Shown piece after piece: positions 18,135-28,304 of a DNA stretch of 64,000 bases. The notes below the pieces were generated by a model. That model did no database searches. It was not told where the DNA came from and was given only the letters and a program-made list of their open reading frames with translations. The position numbers and the translations under genes are program-made. Source of the DNA: Sphingobium herbicidovorans (GTDB taxonomy: Bacteria; Pseudomonadota; Alphaproteobacteria; Sphingomonadales; Sphingomonadaceae); the NCBI RefSeq assembly GCF_002080435.1, contig NZ_CP020538.1, forward strand, positions 2,599,501 through 2,663,500, in the 5' to 3' direction. Within the stretch, counting starts at the first letter, position 1; every line of letters begins with the position of its first letter.

Positions 18135-20525
18135 ATGAAGGGGAAGTTACAAATTAATAAATTGCTTTTGCTCGCGACGAGCGCGACCTGCGGTTTTTCA
18201 GCCCAAGCGTGGGCGCAGGAAAGTGCGCAAAATGTCGCGACCGGCGCGAACCGATCTGACGCCGAGATTGTCGTGACCGCCACCCGCCGCGTGCAGGCGC
18301 TGCAGGACGTTCCAATGAGCATCAATGTCGCGACGGGCGAGCAGATCGAGCGGCTGAAGATCTTCGACATTAAGGATGTGCAGCAACTTGCGCCCGGCCT
18401 TGAATTGAGAAACGACAATGGCCGCAACAACACGGCGACCTTGCGCGGCGTGTCGTTCGATCCTGATCAGGGTACTGGTCCTGCAGTGGATCTCTATTTC
18501 AACGAAGTTCCCGTGGACGCGCAGACCGCATTCACCGCCATCTATGACGTTGACCAGATCGAAGTGCTTCGCGGACCTCAAGGCGGCCTGCGCGGCCGTA
18601 CCGCCCCATCGGGCGCCATCACCATCCGTACCCGTCGGCCGAACCTGAGCGCGATCGAAGGTTATGCGCAGGCGACTGGCACTGAAGATCATGCCTTTAA
18701 CGTGCAGGGCGGCGTTTCATTGCCGCTCGTGCAGGACAAGGTCGCGATTCGCGCATCGATGCTGGTCGATGGCAATCGTGGTGCCCAGATCCGCAACATC
18801 ACGCGTGACGACTGGTCGCAAAGCCGCACGATGAGCGGGCGTTTGTCTTTGGCGCTGCAGCCGGCCGAAGGCTTCGACATCAACCTGATGTACCAATATC
18901 TGAACGCCGACAATCGCGTTTATCCCCAGATATTCGGTCCTGGCAATGCCGCTATCGGTAACCCGCCGATCGGCCTTGACGACCGCGCCGCGCTGGCTGA
19001 AGGCCGCAGCCGCTTCATCAACAACAGCCATCTGCTCACCCTGGATCTGAATTATGACTTGGGCCCGGTTACTCTGGCTTTTGTTGGCGGGCACCAGGAA
19101 ACCAAACTTACCCAATATGGTGAGAACGATCCGGGCAACGCCATCCATGGCTATGCTCCTACGCAGGTCACGCGATCTCCTTACAATGTTGATACGGCGG
19201 AGCTTCGCTTGCTCTCCAACAATGAAGGCTTCTTCAACTGGACGATCGGCGGCTATTACACCAAACAGACCGGTAACGTGACGGTTGATCGGCCACTCGA
19301 CTTCATTCCCAGCCTGCCTGGCGTGCCTGTACCCGTTGCTCCGATATTCCCGGTAGCGGGCGTCATCACCATACCCGTGAATGCCGAGACCATGGCGCTC
19401 GCAGGCAGTGTTCGCCTTAAGCCCACCGACCAGCTGACCTTCGAGGCGGCAGGCCGCTATTCGATTATTAAATCAAGGCAGTCGGCGGTGCTTAACATCC
19501 CCGGTTTGGCGCCGATCTCGATTCTGAATCCCGCTTTCAATTACAAGGCACATCCTTTTACTGGTTCGGCGACGCTGACTTATGAATTCAGCCCGGATCT
19601 TACGGTCTATGCCGCCTACGGACGCTCGTTCCGCGCCGCCACGGCGGGAGTGGGGGTGCCTCAGAATACCAGCCGGGATTTGGCGATCAGCAAGCAGGAG
19701 CGCTCAGATTCCTTTGAAGTGGGCTTCAAGACAGCTTTCCTGGATCGGCGAGTGTCGCTCGATGTGTCTGCCTTTTACCAAAAGTTCGATAACTTCATTT
19801 CCCGCTTTACTGGTATCGCAACTGATCAGGGCACAAACCTGGATTTCAACAACGACGGTATCCCCGATGGCTTTTTCGTAGGCCCGCCCGATGGGACCGT
19901 CGATACGAATGCCGATTATAATTATAATGGCGACGCCACCGTGAAGGGGATCGAAGCGACGATTGCGGGCAGACCGACGGATTATTGGGACGTTTCGGTC
20001 AGCATGTCTTATGTGAAGGCGCGTTACGACAACGCGCTGCTGCCTTGCAACACTGTGGACCCGGTCACCGGACTGCCGGTGATTGTGCCTGAGCCCGCTT
20101 TTGGCGGCGTCAACAATGTAAGCTATTGCCAGCGCAGTTCGCGGCTCGCCGACGTTCCCAACTTCACATTGACCGCGAACAGTGAAATTCGTTTCGGATC
20201 TGGTCCGGTGCAGCCGTTCATTCGCGGGCTGATCAACTATCGTCCCAGCGTCTTTTCGGAACGGCAGCAGTTCCGCTATTCGCACCGCGAGTTAATCAAC
20301 CTTTTCGCCGGGCTTAGAGGTGATGAGAATAAATGGGAGATTTCCGCGTTCGTTCGTAACGTCCTGAATCAAAAGAAAATCACCAACATCGGTACCAGCA
20401 ACAGCACCATCACCGGTAACAATGTGATACCGGGTGGAGCCGGTGTAATTTTCGATTCAGGCTACCGCGTCGTGAACGTCACCAACCCGCGGGAGTTCGG
20501 TATCTCCGGCTCGATTCGGTTTTAA
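18135..20525 (+). CDS. TonB-dependent outer-membrane receptor (oligosaccharide uptake)
   Basis: About 796 residues: signal peptide (KLQINKLLLLATSATCGFSA... cleaved near AWAQE), TonB-box region EIVVTATRR, plug domain (VPMSINVATGEQI; ATLRGVSF; VEVLRGPQG-like IEVLRGPQGG), then a 22-strand barrel ending in aromatic Phe (ISGSIRF). It actively imports a ligand across the outer membrane using TonB energy. The first gene of the polysaccharide locus, it is followed by GH3 and GH39, so a xylo-oligosaccharide or similar ligand is likely. The start at 18135 has SD GGAGG at 5 bases. The upstream palindrome suggests control by the LacI regulator. Confidence 0.9.
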   Translation: MKGKLQINKLLLLATSATCGFSAQAWAQESAQNVATGANRSDAEIVVTATRRVQALQDVPMSINVATGEQIERLKIFDIKDVQQLAPGLELRNDNGRNNTATLRGVSFDPDQGTGPAVDLYFNEVPVDAQTAFTAIYDVDQIEVLRGPQGGLRGRTAPSGAITIRTRRPNLSAIEGYAQATGTEDHAFNVQGGVSLPLVQDKVAIRASMLVDGNRGAQIRNITRDDWSQSRTMSGRLSLALQPAEGFDINLMYQYLNADNRVYPQIFGPGNAAIGNPPIGLDDRAALAEGRSRFINNSHLLTLDLNYDLGPVTLAFVGGHQETKLTQYGENDPGNAIHGYAPTQVTRSPYNVDTAELRLLSNNEGFFNWTIGGYYTKQTGNVTVDRPLDFIPSLPGVPVPVAPIFPVAGVITIPVNAETMALAGSVRLKPTDQLTFEAAGRYSIIKSRQSAVLNIPGLAPISILNPAFNYKAHPFTGSATLTYEFSPDLTVYAAYGRSFRAATAGVGVPQNTSRDLAISKQERSDSFEVGFKTAFLDRRVSLDVSAFYQKFDNFISRFTGIATDQGTNLDFNNDGIPDGFFVGPPDGTVDTNADYNYNGDATVKGIEATIAGRPTDYWDVSVSMSYVKARYDNALLPCNTVDPVTGLPVIVPEPAFGGVNNVSYCQRSSRLADVPNFTLTANSEIRFGSGPVQPFIRGLINYRPSVFSERQQFRYSHRELINLFAGLRGDENKWEISAFVRNVLNQKKITNIGTSNSTITGNNVIPGGAGVIFDSGYRVVNVTNPREFGISGSIRF

Positions 20526-20534
20526 ACTTCAGCT

Positions 20535-20561
20535 CCCGCCAGCCGCGATCCGGTTGGCGGG
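20535..20561 (+). terminator. Rho-independent terminator after TonB receptor
   Basis: Stem CCCGCCA (20535-20541) / TGGCGGG (20555-20561) followed by ATTTTCC, 10 bases after the stop codon. Confidence 0.7.
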
Positions 20562-20674
20562 ATTTTCCCTGATGCAGGCTCGGCGGCGATCAGCTCTGGC
20601 CTGCGGCTGATCCTGATCATTTGCAACTCGGCAGCGCTCCCCAATGCAATTCACACGGCGCTACAAAACGCTCC

Positions 20675-20694
20675 TGCGCTGTTTACTTTGTCCC
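20675..20694 (+). promoter_or_regulatory. GTTTACTT motif, copy 2 (upstream of GH3)
   Basis: TGCGCTGTTTACTTTGTCCC, about 80 bases before the GH3 start. It shares CTGTTTACTT with copies 1 and 3. Confidence 0.4.
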
Positions 20695-20775
20695 GGGCTG
20701 TGCTGTAAGGCTGCGCAAATTAATCGTTCGCCACTTCGGGGGTGAACGTGCCACAAATTTTAGACGGAGGATTTC

Positions 20776-23145
20776 TTGGCTGACCGGCTAGCCGTTACGC
20801 GGCGCATGTTCATCGCTTCAACCGCTCTGGCGATGCCGGTGACGGCCATGGCTCAGATTACCGGCAAGGAGGTGTATCGCGATCCAAAGGCCCCGGTGCA
20901 GGACCGCGTCCGCGATCTCCTCAGTCGCATGACGCTGGAGGAAAAGGCGGCGCAGATGCGCTCCATGGCCTATACCAAGGCGTCCTTCCTGGAAGGCGAT
21001 GATTTCTCGCCGGAAAAGGCGATGAAGGTCTTCCAGAACGGTATTGGCCAGATCGGGAGCCCCAGCGACACCAACGGCACAAAGCGCTATATCAAGGACG
21101 CCTACCGCGCGGCGGGTGAGACGATCGACCTCATCAACGCGATCCAGCGTCATCTCGTTGAACATACCCGCCTGGGCATTCCAGCAATCTTCCATGAGGA
21201 AACGGCGCATGGCCTGAAAGCCCGCGACGCGACCATCTTCCCCGTCCCCCTCGGCCTTGGCAGTACCTGGGACCCCGCACTTGTCCAGCAGGCGTTCGAG
21301 CTTGCGGGGCGGGAGGCGCGCATGCGCGGTGCGACCGTCGCGCTCAGCCCGGTACTCGACCTCGCCCGCGATCCCCGCTTCGGCCGGGTGGAGGAGTTTT
21401 TCGGCGAAGACCCTTATCTCGTCAGCCAGATGGGCATCGCTTCGGTACGCGGCCAGCAAGGGACGCGCCCACTCGCCGCCGACAAGGTTTTTACCACGCT
21501 CAAGCATTTTATCCATGGCTCTCCGGAGGGCGGGCTCAACACCGCGCCCGCCGACATGAGCGAGCGCACCTTGCGGGAAAATTTCCTGGTCCCCTTCGAG
21601 CAGGTGATCAAGAAGGCCGACCCCGCGATCATCATGCCCTCCTATAATGAGATAGGGGGCGTTCCCTCCCACGCCAATTTCGAACTGCTCCAGCGCACCG
21701 GCCGCGAGCGGCTCGGGTTCCGCGGCGCTTATTTCAGCGATTATGGCGGCGTCACCAATCTCGTGACCCAGCACCATATGGCGGCGAACGATGACGAGGC
21801 GGCGGTTCTTGCGCTCCATGCGGGCGTCGATGCCGAACTGCCCGAAGGCCATTCCTATATGCGCCTGCCCGAGCTCGTCCGCGCCGGGCGCATCCCGGAA
21901 GCCAGTCTGGACGCTGCGGTCGGCCGCATTCTCGCGCTCAAGTTCGAAGCCGGGCTGTTCGAAAATCCCTATGTGAACAAGGCGCGCGCGCTGCGCCAGG
22001 TCAATGCTCCGGCCAGCAAGGCGCTCGCCCGCAAGGTCGCCCAAAAATCGCTCATCCTGCTCAAGAATGACGGCATCTTGCCGCTCGATCCCGCCGCGCC
22101 GCGCAAGATTGCAGTGATCGGCCCCAACGCTGTCGAGGCGTTGTTCGGCGGTTATTCGTCGGTCAACGCGCAGGCGGTCGGCATCCTCGCGGGCGTCAAG
22201 GCGGCGGCGGGCAAGGGCATCACGATCGAACATGCCGAAGGCGTGCAGATCGTCAAACCCGATGAAATGGGTCAGCATCTTCCCGGCCGGGGTGCGCGTT
22301 ACGCGGACCCGGCCGAGAACGCCGCGCGCATCGCGCAGGCGGTTGAGGTAGCCAAGCGATCGGACGTCATCCTGCTCGTCGTGGGCGACGTGCCGGAAAT
22401 CACGCGGGAGGCGATCAACGCCGGCGCGCCGGGTGATCGCAACAGCCTGGGTCTGTTTGGCGATCAGGACACTCTGGTTGAAGCGATGATTGGGACTGGC
22501 AAGCCGATCGTGGCGCTGCTGATCAACGGGCGGCCGCTGACGGTGACACGCCTTGCCGACAAGGCCAATGCGCTGGTCGAAGGCTGGTATCTGGGGCAGG
22601 AAGGCGGCAACGCCTTCGCCGACATGCTGTTCGGCAAGGTCAATCCCGGGGGCAAGCTGCCGGTCACCTTCCCTCGCTCCGTCGGGGATCTGCCGATGTA
22701 TTATAACCAGCATCCTTCCGCAAAGACGAGGAAGCGCTATGTCGAAGGCAAGCCTACGCCGCTGTTCCCCTTCGGCTATGGTCTGAGCTACACGACGTTC
22801 GAGATATCGGCGCCGCGCCTCGCCAAATCGGCCATCGCCATGGGCGAAACCGCCATGGTCGAGGTTGATGTGACCAACAGTGGGTCGCGCACCGGGGACG
22901 AGGTGGTGCAGCTTTATGTTCGCGATGACGTAAGCTCGGTGCCGCGTCCACTTCTGGAACTGCGCGGTTTTGAACGGGTCACGCTGAAGCCTGGTGAAAA
23001 GCGAACCGTCCAGTTCAGGCTCGATCCCGACAGCTTGGCCTTTTGGAACATCGACATGCAATATGTCGTGGAGCCCGGCACTTTCACGATCCATGCAGGT
23101 TCCAGTTCGGACAAGTTGAAGTCAGTGAAGCTGACGGTGGCCTGA
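20776..23145 (+). CDS. GH3 beta-xylosidase/glucosidase, Tat-exported
   Basis: A 789-residue GH3 enzyme. The N-terminus VTRRMFIAS followed by a hydrophobic stretch and AMA is a twin-arginine signal, so it is probably exported folded to the periplasm. The nucleophile is Asp322 in AYFSDYGG. The KHFIHGSPEGG loop, sandwich domain and C-terminal fibronectin-III domain (FGYGLSYTTFEIS) follow. The start is TTG at 20776 with ACGGAGG 5 bases upstream. The short gap (23 bases) to the GH39 gene implies one transcript. Neighbours (GH39, xylA/xylB downstream) favour xylan-derived substrates. Confidence 0.88.
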   Translation: MADRLAVTRRMFIASTALAMPVTAMAQITGKEVYRDPKAPVQDRVRDLLSRMTLEEKAAQMRSMAYTKASFLEGDDFSPEKAMKVFQNGIGQIGSPSDTNGTKRYIKDAYRAAGETIDLINAIQRHLVEHTRLGIPAIFHEETAHGLKARDATIFPVPLGLGSTWDPALVQQAFELAGREARMRGATVALSPVLDLARDPRFGRVEEFFGEDPYLVSQMGIASVRGQQGTRPLAADKVFTTLKHFIHGSPEGGLNTAPADMSERTLRENFLVPFEQVIKKADPAIIMPSYNEIGGVPSHANFELLQRTGRERLGFRGAYFSDYGGVTNLVTQHHMAANDDEAAVLALHAGVDAELPEGHSYMRLPELVRAGRIPEASLDAAVGRILALKFEAGLFENPYVNKARALRQVNAPASKALARKVAQKSLILLKNDGILPLDPAAPRKIAVIGPNAVEALFGGYSSVNAQAVGILAGVKAAAGKGITIEHAEGVQIVKPDEMGQHLPGRGARYADPAENAARIAQAVEVAKRSDVILLVVGDVPEITREAINAGAPGDRNSLGLFGDQDTLVEAMIGTGKPIVALLINGRPLTVTRLADKANALVEGWYLGQEGGNAFADMLFGKVNPGGKLPVTFPRSVGDLPMYYNQHPSAKTRKRYVEGKPTPLFPFGYGLSYTTFEISAPRLAKSAIAMGETAMVEVDVTNSGSRTGDEVVQLYVRDDVSSVPRPLLELRGFERVTLKPGEKRTVQFRLDPDSLAFWNIDMQYVVEPGTFTIHAGSSSDKLKSVKLTVA

Positions 23146-23168
23146 TCGGCGCGAAAGGAATCTGAATC

Positions 23169-24686
23169 ATGTGGAATCGCCGGGAAATCATGGGTGCGGG
23201 CGCAGCCGCATTCGCCGCTTCTTCCTTTGCACGCACGGCATTTGGCCAGACCGCGACCGAGCAGGTCGAAATCGATTTGCGCCAGGAAACGGGCGCACTT
23301 GATCATATCTGGTCGCGCTGCGCTGGTTCCGATCGTGCGTCCGCGACCCTGCGTGAGGCGTGGCGGACCGATCTGGAGCGTTTCCGCTCCGAAACAGGCC
23401 TCGAACGGGTGCGCTTCCACGGCATCTTCAATGATGACCTCGGCGTCTGGCCGGGCGGCTTGAATGGCAAGGACCCGAACTTCCAGAATGTCGATGCCGT
23501 CTATGACGGCCTGCTGGAGCGCGGCGTCCAGCCCTTCGTCGAACTGAGCTTCATGCCCAAGAAGCTGGCGAGCGGGAACACGAAGCTCAACTTCACCTAC
23601 AATGCCAACATCACGCCACCTGCGTCGCCCGACGCCTGGGGGCAGTTTATTGGCGTGTTCGTGCGGCATCTGATCGACCGCTATGGCGCGAATGAAGTGC
23701 GCCAATGGTATTTCGAGGTCTGGAACGAGCCCAACCTCACCTGGTTTTTTAGCGGAACCCAGGCGGATTATTTCGCCATGTACAAGGCCGCGGCGCAGGC
23801 GATCAAGGCGGTCGACCCAAAGCTTCGGGTGGGGGGACCTTCGACGGCTGCGGCGCAATGGATGCCCGAATTTCTCGGCTTCTGCGCACAGGAAAATCTG
23901 CCGGTCGATTTCGTATCGACCCATATCTATGCAGGGGACGACCAGAAGGAACTGTTCGGCCAGGCCGATCGCTATCCTCACAAGGACGTGATCCCCGCGG
24001 CCATGGCCAAGGTCCGCAGTCAGATCGACGCTACCCGCTACAAGGGCGCGGAATTGTGGCTTAGCGAATGGTCGTCTGACAGCCCGGCGATGATCGCCCA
24101 TGTCATCAGCAACTGCCTGCCCTACTGCCACGCCATGTCGCAATGGTGCATCAGCAACGTGTTCGAGGAAATCAACTTTCCCAACTTCATCATCAAGGAA
24201 GGCGATGGCGGCTGGGGCATGCTTGCGCAGCGCAACATCCCGCGCCCCTCGTTCAATACCTACAAGCTGTTGCATCGGTTGGGTCAGCGGCGGCTGGCGG
24301 CGACCGGCCCCGCGCTCGCAAGCAGGACGAAGGACGGCGCGGCGGCGCTGGTGTGGAACCTTGCCGAAGTGAAGCAGCCCGCTGGCATACCCGGCATGAG
24401 CAGCCAGCGGATCGTAACCGGCGAACGCAAGAACATACAGGTCAGGCTGAAGGGCGCGCGCCCCGGCGCGGCCGTGCGCGTCAGCTATGTCGATCAGGAA
24501 CGTGGGTCGCCCCTGCCCAAATGGCGGGAACTGGGATCGCCGCAATATCCCAAGAAGGATGAGGTCGATCAGATCCGGCGCTCGGCGGAACTCGCGCCGC
24601 CCGAAACGCGGCGCTTGGACAAGCAGGGAATGCTTACGCTCGACCTGCCGCCAGAAGGGGTGGCGCTGATCGAACTGCGGGCCTGA
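23169..24686 (+). CDS. GH39 beta-xylosidase, Tat-exported
   Basis: A 505-residue family 39 enzyme with (beta/alpha)8 barrel. The acid/base Glu187 lies in EVWNEPN and the nucleophile Glu300 in ELWLSEWS. An N-terminal NRREIMGAGAAAFAASSF twin-arginine-like signal suggests export. It cleaves xylose from the non-reducing end of xylo-oligosaccharides (alpha-iduronidase is the other activity of the family, unlikely here). Co-directional with, and 23 bases after, the GH3 gene. Confidence 0.88.
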   Translation: MWNRREIMGAGAAAFAASSFARTAFGQTATEQVEIDLRQETGALDHIWSRCAGSDRASATLREAWRTDLERFRSETGLERVRFHGIFNDDLGVWPGGLNGKDPNFQNVDAVYDGLLERGVQPFVELSFMPKKLASGNTKLNFTYNANITPPASPDAWGQFIGVFVRHLIDRYGANEVRQWYFEVWNEPNLTWFFSGTQADYFAMYKAAAQAIKAVDPKLRVGGPSTAAAQWMPEFLGFCAQENLPVDFVSTHIYAGDDQKELFGQADRYPHKDVIPAAMAKVRSQIDATRYKGAELWLSEWSSDSPAMIAHVISNCLPYCHAMSQWCISNVFEEINFPNFIIKEGDGGWGMLAQRNIPRPSFNTYKLLHRLGQRRLAATGPALASRTKDGAAALVWNLAEVKQPAGIPGMSSQRIVTGERKNIQVRLKGARPGAAVRVSYVDQERGSPLPKWRELGSPQYPKKDEVDQIRRSAELAPPETRRLDKQGMLTLDLPPEGVALIELRA

Positions 24687-25009
24687 TCGACGTTTTACGA
24701 AAGGGTGGCTAAAGGAAGGCGGCGTCCGATAGCCCCACCCACTCGCGCACGATGATAGATGGCGTTAGAGTATCGAGCGCCAGTCGGGATCATCTCGCCC
24801 CGTTCGCCCCGGGCCTGTCGAAGATATCTACTTCTTCAGACGCCGCAGGTCAGAAGGAAAGAGAAGGGCTTTCAGCTCGAAACGGGGGTGGTTCTGATGA
24901 ACCACGCTCTGCTCTGCTGAAATAATGGCTATCAGCCAGGAAGGCGGCCGAGTTGGCCGCCTATGCCACAAGGGCGGGCTGGCCGGGTCCCCCGGCCAGC
25001 CTTTCAATC
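24687..25009. other. Intergenic region between GH39 and the small secreted protein
   Basis: No gene is supported. It contains a strong hairpin (24977-25001) between two convergent genes and otherwise nothing recognised. Confidence 0.6.
24977..25001. terminator. Hairpin between convergent genes, probable bidirectional terminator
   Basis: A perfect 11-bp stem GGCTGGCCGGG / CCCGGCCAGCC with a 3-base loop lies 8 bases beyond the stop of the minus-strand gene and is followed on the plus strand by TTTC. Confidence 0.6.
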
Positions 25010-25297
25010 TTACTTCTTGAGTTTCGCCAGGTCCGCGTCGATTGCGGCCAGCACCTTGTCGGTGATCTCGTCGGGCGAATATTGCTGAACGTCCTTCAGC
25101 GTCATCGAGCGCGCCATATCGATCTGGTCATTGGCGGTCATGCCCGGAACATGCTTGTCCAGGACCGCCTTCGCTGCGGGATCGTCAAGCAGTGCGCCGA
25201 TTTCAGTGGTGCTCGTCGAATAAGCAGCGGTCTGCGCGAATGCAGGCATCGGCGACATCGCCATCAGGGCCGCAGCGATAATCCATTTTTTCATCAT
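25010..25297 (-). CDS. Small secreted protein of unknown function
   Basis: About 95 residues starting MMKKWIIAAALMAMSPMPAFA, a clear Sec signal peptide, leaving a ~74-residue acidic mature protein (IGALLDDPAAKAVLDKHVPG; SPDEITDKVLAAIDADLAKL). Similar small periplasmic proteins occur in sphingomonads, but I know no function. GGAGAG precedes a double ATG (25297/25294), and either could start it. It is divergently oriented to the GH2 gene, so the two share a 127-base intergenic region containing GTTTACTT copy 3. Confidence 0.7.
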   Translation of the reverse strand: MMKKWIIAAALMAMSPMPAFAQTAAYSTSTTEIGALLDDPAAKAVLDKHVPGMTANDQIDMARSMTLKDVQQYSPDEITDKVLAAIDADLAKLKK

Positions 25298-25351
25298 ACT
25301 CTCCGTTCGATGGGTAGCGTGCATGTAAAGCAGCTTCGCAAAAAATGCAAC

Positions 25352-25370
25352 CGCACTGTTTACTTCCGTG
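25352..25370 (+). promoter_or_regulatory. GTTTACTT motif, copy 3 (upstream of GH2)
   Basis: CGCACTGTTTACTTCCGTG, about 60 bases before the GH2 start. It shares CTGTTTACTT with copies 1 and 2. Confidence 0.4.
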
Positions 25371-25424
25371 TGTATATATCGCTATGCCTTGCTGGCTGCT
25401 GAACGATGAGAGCCGGGACGAGTT

Positions 25425-28292
25425 ATGGAAAGACGCACCCTCCTGAAACTGCTGGCAGGCGGCACGGGCATGTCCCTACTTCCGGCTGGTCTCTTCGCGC
25501 GTTCAGCTTCGCGCCCGCTCGCGGCTGATCCGGCAGGTGCTGCCTTCGCGCCCGAAGGTGCCTCGCTCAATGTGGGATGGCGCTTTCAGAAGGGCGACAT
25601 CGTCCCGCCACCGCTCAAGGAGCAGTCGGCAACCTATGTAGCATCCAAGGCGGGTGGCGCACGCGGCGCGGCGGCAATATCCTACAACGACAGCGACTGG
25701 CGCACGCTGGACCTGCCGCATGATTGGGCGATGGATCAGCCGCCGCAGCAGTCGCAGAATATCGCGCAGGGCTATCGCGAGCGTGGCATCGGCTGGTATC
25801 GGCGGACGATCGCTCTCGATCCCTCGCTGGAGGGCCGCTATCTGGAAATCCAGGTCGGGGCCGCATCGACCAATGCCTCCGTCTGGCTCAACGGCACGCC
25901 CGTTGCGCACAACTGGTCCGGCTACAACAGTTTCTACATCGACATCACCTCGATGGCGCTGTTCGGTGAGAAGCCCAACATCCTGGCGGTTCGCGTCGAC
26001 GCGGAAAGCTCCGAAGGCTGGTGGTATGAAGGCGCTGGCCTCTACCGCGACGTCCGGCTGGTGGATCGCGCGCCGGTCAGCATTTCGACTGACGGCGTCC
26101 ATGCCGATCCGCGCAAGGGTGCGGATGGTACATGGTCCGTGCCGGTCTCGGTGACCGCCTATTCGATCGAGAAGGCGCCCGCCGCCGTTTCCGTCGTCGC
26201 CGATCTTATCGACGCCAATGGCGCGGTGGTCGCCTCTGCAACGGGCCAGGGCCAGGTGCTGCCGCTGGAGCAGGGCATCGTCACTGCCACCATCGCCGAT
26301 TTCCAGCCGCGCCTCTGGTCGGTGGAGGAACCGAACCTCTACAGCGTCCGCACCCGGCTGCTGCGCGACGGCAAGGTGGTGGATGAACGCACGACCCCCT
26401 GCGGGTTCCGCACCATCCGTTTCGACGGGCAGCACGGCTTTTTCCTCAACGACGTGCCGACCAAGCTCAAGGGCGTCTGCCTGCACCAGGACCATGCAGG
26501 CGTCGGCGTCGCCGTGCCGCCTGCGCTGGTGGAGTGGCGCGTGCGCCAGATCAAGGCGATGGGCGCGAACGCCATCCGCTGTTCGCACGGCGCGCCGGAC
26601 GTATCGCTGCTCGACGCATGCGACCGGCTGGGCGTGCTGGTGATGGACGAGAACCGCAATTTCAACATCAGCCCCGACTACGTAGAGCAGCTGTCCTGGC
26701 TGGTCCGGCGCGACCGCAACCGGCCAAGCATCATCCTGTGGTCCGTGTTCAATGAAGAACCTTTCCAGGGTACGCCGGTGGGTTTTGAGATGGTCCGGCG
26801 CGCTGCGTCAATCGTGAAGGAGCTGGACGACAGCAGGCCCGTCACCGCAGCCATGAATTCCGGCATGTTCACGCCGGTCAATGTCAGCCAGGCGGTCGAT
26901 GTGGTCGGCTTCAACTATCAGCAGCAGTCATACGACCGTTTCCACGCGGAAAATCCATCCAAGCCGATGCTGAGTTCCGAGGATACCAGCGCGTTCATGA
27001 CCCGCGGCGAATGGACGACCGACAAGGCGCGCAAGATCGCCGGCAGCGACGACACGCAACGCGCAGGATGGGGGCTGACCCAGCGCGAAGCATGGAAATC
27101 CATTGATACCCGGCCGTTCATGGCCGGTGGCTTCGTGTGGACTGGCATGGATTACCATGGCGAACCGACGCCGCACAGATGGCCCGCCAACAGCAGCTAT
27201 TTCGGCATCATGGATCTGTGCGGCTTTCCCAAGGCGGCCTTCTACATTCGCCGCGCGCTGTGGATCAAGGATGAGCCTGTTCTGCATATCCGGCCGCACT
27301 GGAACTGGCAGGGGCAGGAAGGAAAGCCGGTAAAGGTCATGCTCGCCACCAATCTCGACCGGGTCGAGCTGTGGTGCAATGGCAAGAAGGTAGGGGAGGG
27401 CAAGCCCGATCCCTATGACATGATCAGCTTCGACGTGCCCTATGAGACGGGTATGCTGGAAGCGCGGGGCTGGCGCGGGGAGCGCATGGTCCAGCGTGAC
27501 AGGGTGGAGACGACCGGCGCGCCCGTGCGCCTGCGCCTGGTCGCGGATCGGGCGAAACTGGCTGGCGACGGTATCGATGCCCAGCCGATCCGCATCGAGG
27601 CGCTGGACGCGCGCGGCCGCCCGGTCCCGACTGCGGATCTCGACGTGACGCTGACGATCACCAATGGGCGTATCATCGGCGTCGGCAATGGCAATCCTGT
27701 CTCCCTTGCCCCGTCGAAGGGCAACCAGATCAAGCTGTTCAACGGCCTGGCGCAGGCCATCGTCCAGACAGACCGCGGCTCGTCGGGCAAACTGTCGCTG
27801 AGCGCCAGCGCGCCCGGCGTGCGGCAGGGCGGCCTTCTGATCACCGTCAGCCCCGCCGAAGTGCGCCACTCGCTGCCAGCATCGCTGCAACAGAGCGTAT
27901 CGATGTGGCGGCAGTCGCCGGTCATGGCAGAGCGGCCCAAGGTCATTCCCGACCTGGCCGACAATGACATGAACAGCTGGGACCCGGTAATCGCAGGGGA
28001 ACGCCCGGCGGCTGCTTCGGGTAACGGCTATGTCATCCTCGCGACGAAAGTGACGCTGGCCGGTGATATGAGCAGGTCCGGCGCAACCCTGCGCTTCGCC
28101 GGCATCACCGGGTCGGGCGAGGTGCTGTTGAACGGCAGCCCGGCAGGCCGCAAGGCGGCCGCAGCGCCCGGCCCTCTTGAAGTCGTTATCCCTGCCGGTA
28201 AAACCGATGTAGCCGTTGCTCTGGTGCTGGCCACCAATGCCGGTGACGCGGTGGGTCTGTCGGGGCCGGTGTTTCTTGAAGCCAAGCGTTGA
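25425..28292 (+). CDS. GH2 beta-galactosidase, Tat-exported
   Basis: A 955-residue family 2 enzyme. The start MERRTLLKLLAGGTGMSL is a twin-arginine signal. It has a jelly-roll sugar-binding domain (WRTLDLPHDWAMD, GIGWYRR), an Ig-like domain, and a TIM barrel with acid/base Glu444 in SVFNEEP and probable nucleophile Glu519 in MLSSEDTS. Extra beta domains make up the C-terminal third (ITNGRIIGVGNGNPVS), longer than LacZ-type tails. It likely removes galactose from galactans or xyloglucan-type side chains. Galactose released could feed the operon at the window start. 12 bases separate it from the ThuA gene. Confidence 0.88.
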   Translation: MERRTLLKLLAGGTGMSLLPAGLFARSASRPLAADPAGAAFAPEGASLNVGWRFQKGDIVPPPLKEQSATYVASKAGGARGAAAISYNDSDWRTLDLPHDWAMDQPPQQSQNIAQGYRERGIGWYRRTIALDPSLEGRYLEIQVGAASTNASVWLNGTPVAHNWSGYNSFYIDITSMALFGEKPNILAVRVDAESSEGWWYEGAGLYRDVRLVDRAPVSISTDGVHADPRKGADGTWSVPVSVTAYSIEKAPAAVSVVADLIDANGAVVASATGQGQVLPLEQGIVTATIADFQPRLWSVEEPNLYSVRTRLLRDGKVVDERTTPCGFRTIRFDGQHGFFLNDVPTKLKGVCLHQDHAGVGVAVPPALVEWRVRQIKAMGANAIRCSHGAPDVSLLDACDRLGVLVMDENRNFNISPDYVEQLSWLVRRDRNRPSIILWSVFNEEPFQGTPVGFEMVRRAASIVKELDDSRPVTAAMNSGMFTPVNVSQAVDVVGFNYQQQSYDRFHAENPSKPMLSSEDTSAFMTRGEWTTDKARKIAGSDDTQRAGWGLTQREAWKSIDTRPFMAGGFVWTGMDYHGEPTPHRWPANSSYFGIMDLCGFPKAAFYIRRALWIKDEPVLHIRPHWNWQGQEGKPVKVMLATNLDRVELWCNGKKVGEGKPDPYDMISFDVPYETGMLEARGWRGERMVQRDRVETTGAPVRLRLVADRAKLAGDGIDAQPIRIEALDARGRPVPTADLDVTLTITNGRIIGVGNGNPVSLAPSKGNQIKLFNGLAQAIVQTDRGSSGKLSLSASAPGVRQGGLLITVSPAEVRHSLPASLQQSVSMWRQSPVMAERPKVIPDLADNDMNSWDPVIAGERPAAASGNGYVILATKVTLAGDMSRSGATLRFAGITGSGEVLLNGSPAGRKAAAAPGPLEVVIPAGKTDVAVALVLATNAGDAVGLSGPVFLEAKR

Positions 28293-28304
28293 AAATCAAA
28301 TAAG

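Noticed and set aside
20818..23094. A 758-codon open frame on the minus strand opposite the GH3 gene
   Set aside because: It lies exactly antisense to a clear GH3 enzyme, has Arg/His/Asp-rich composition typical of mirror frames of GC-rich genes, and no domain or ribosome site.
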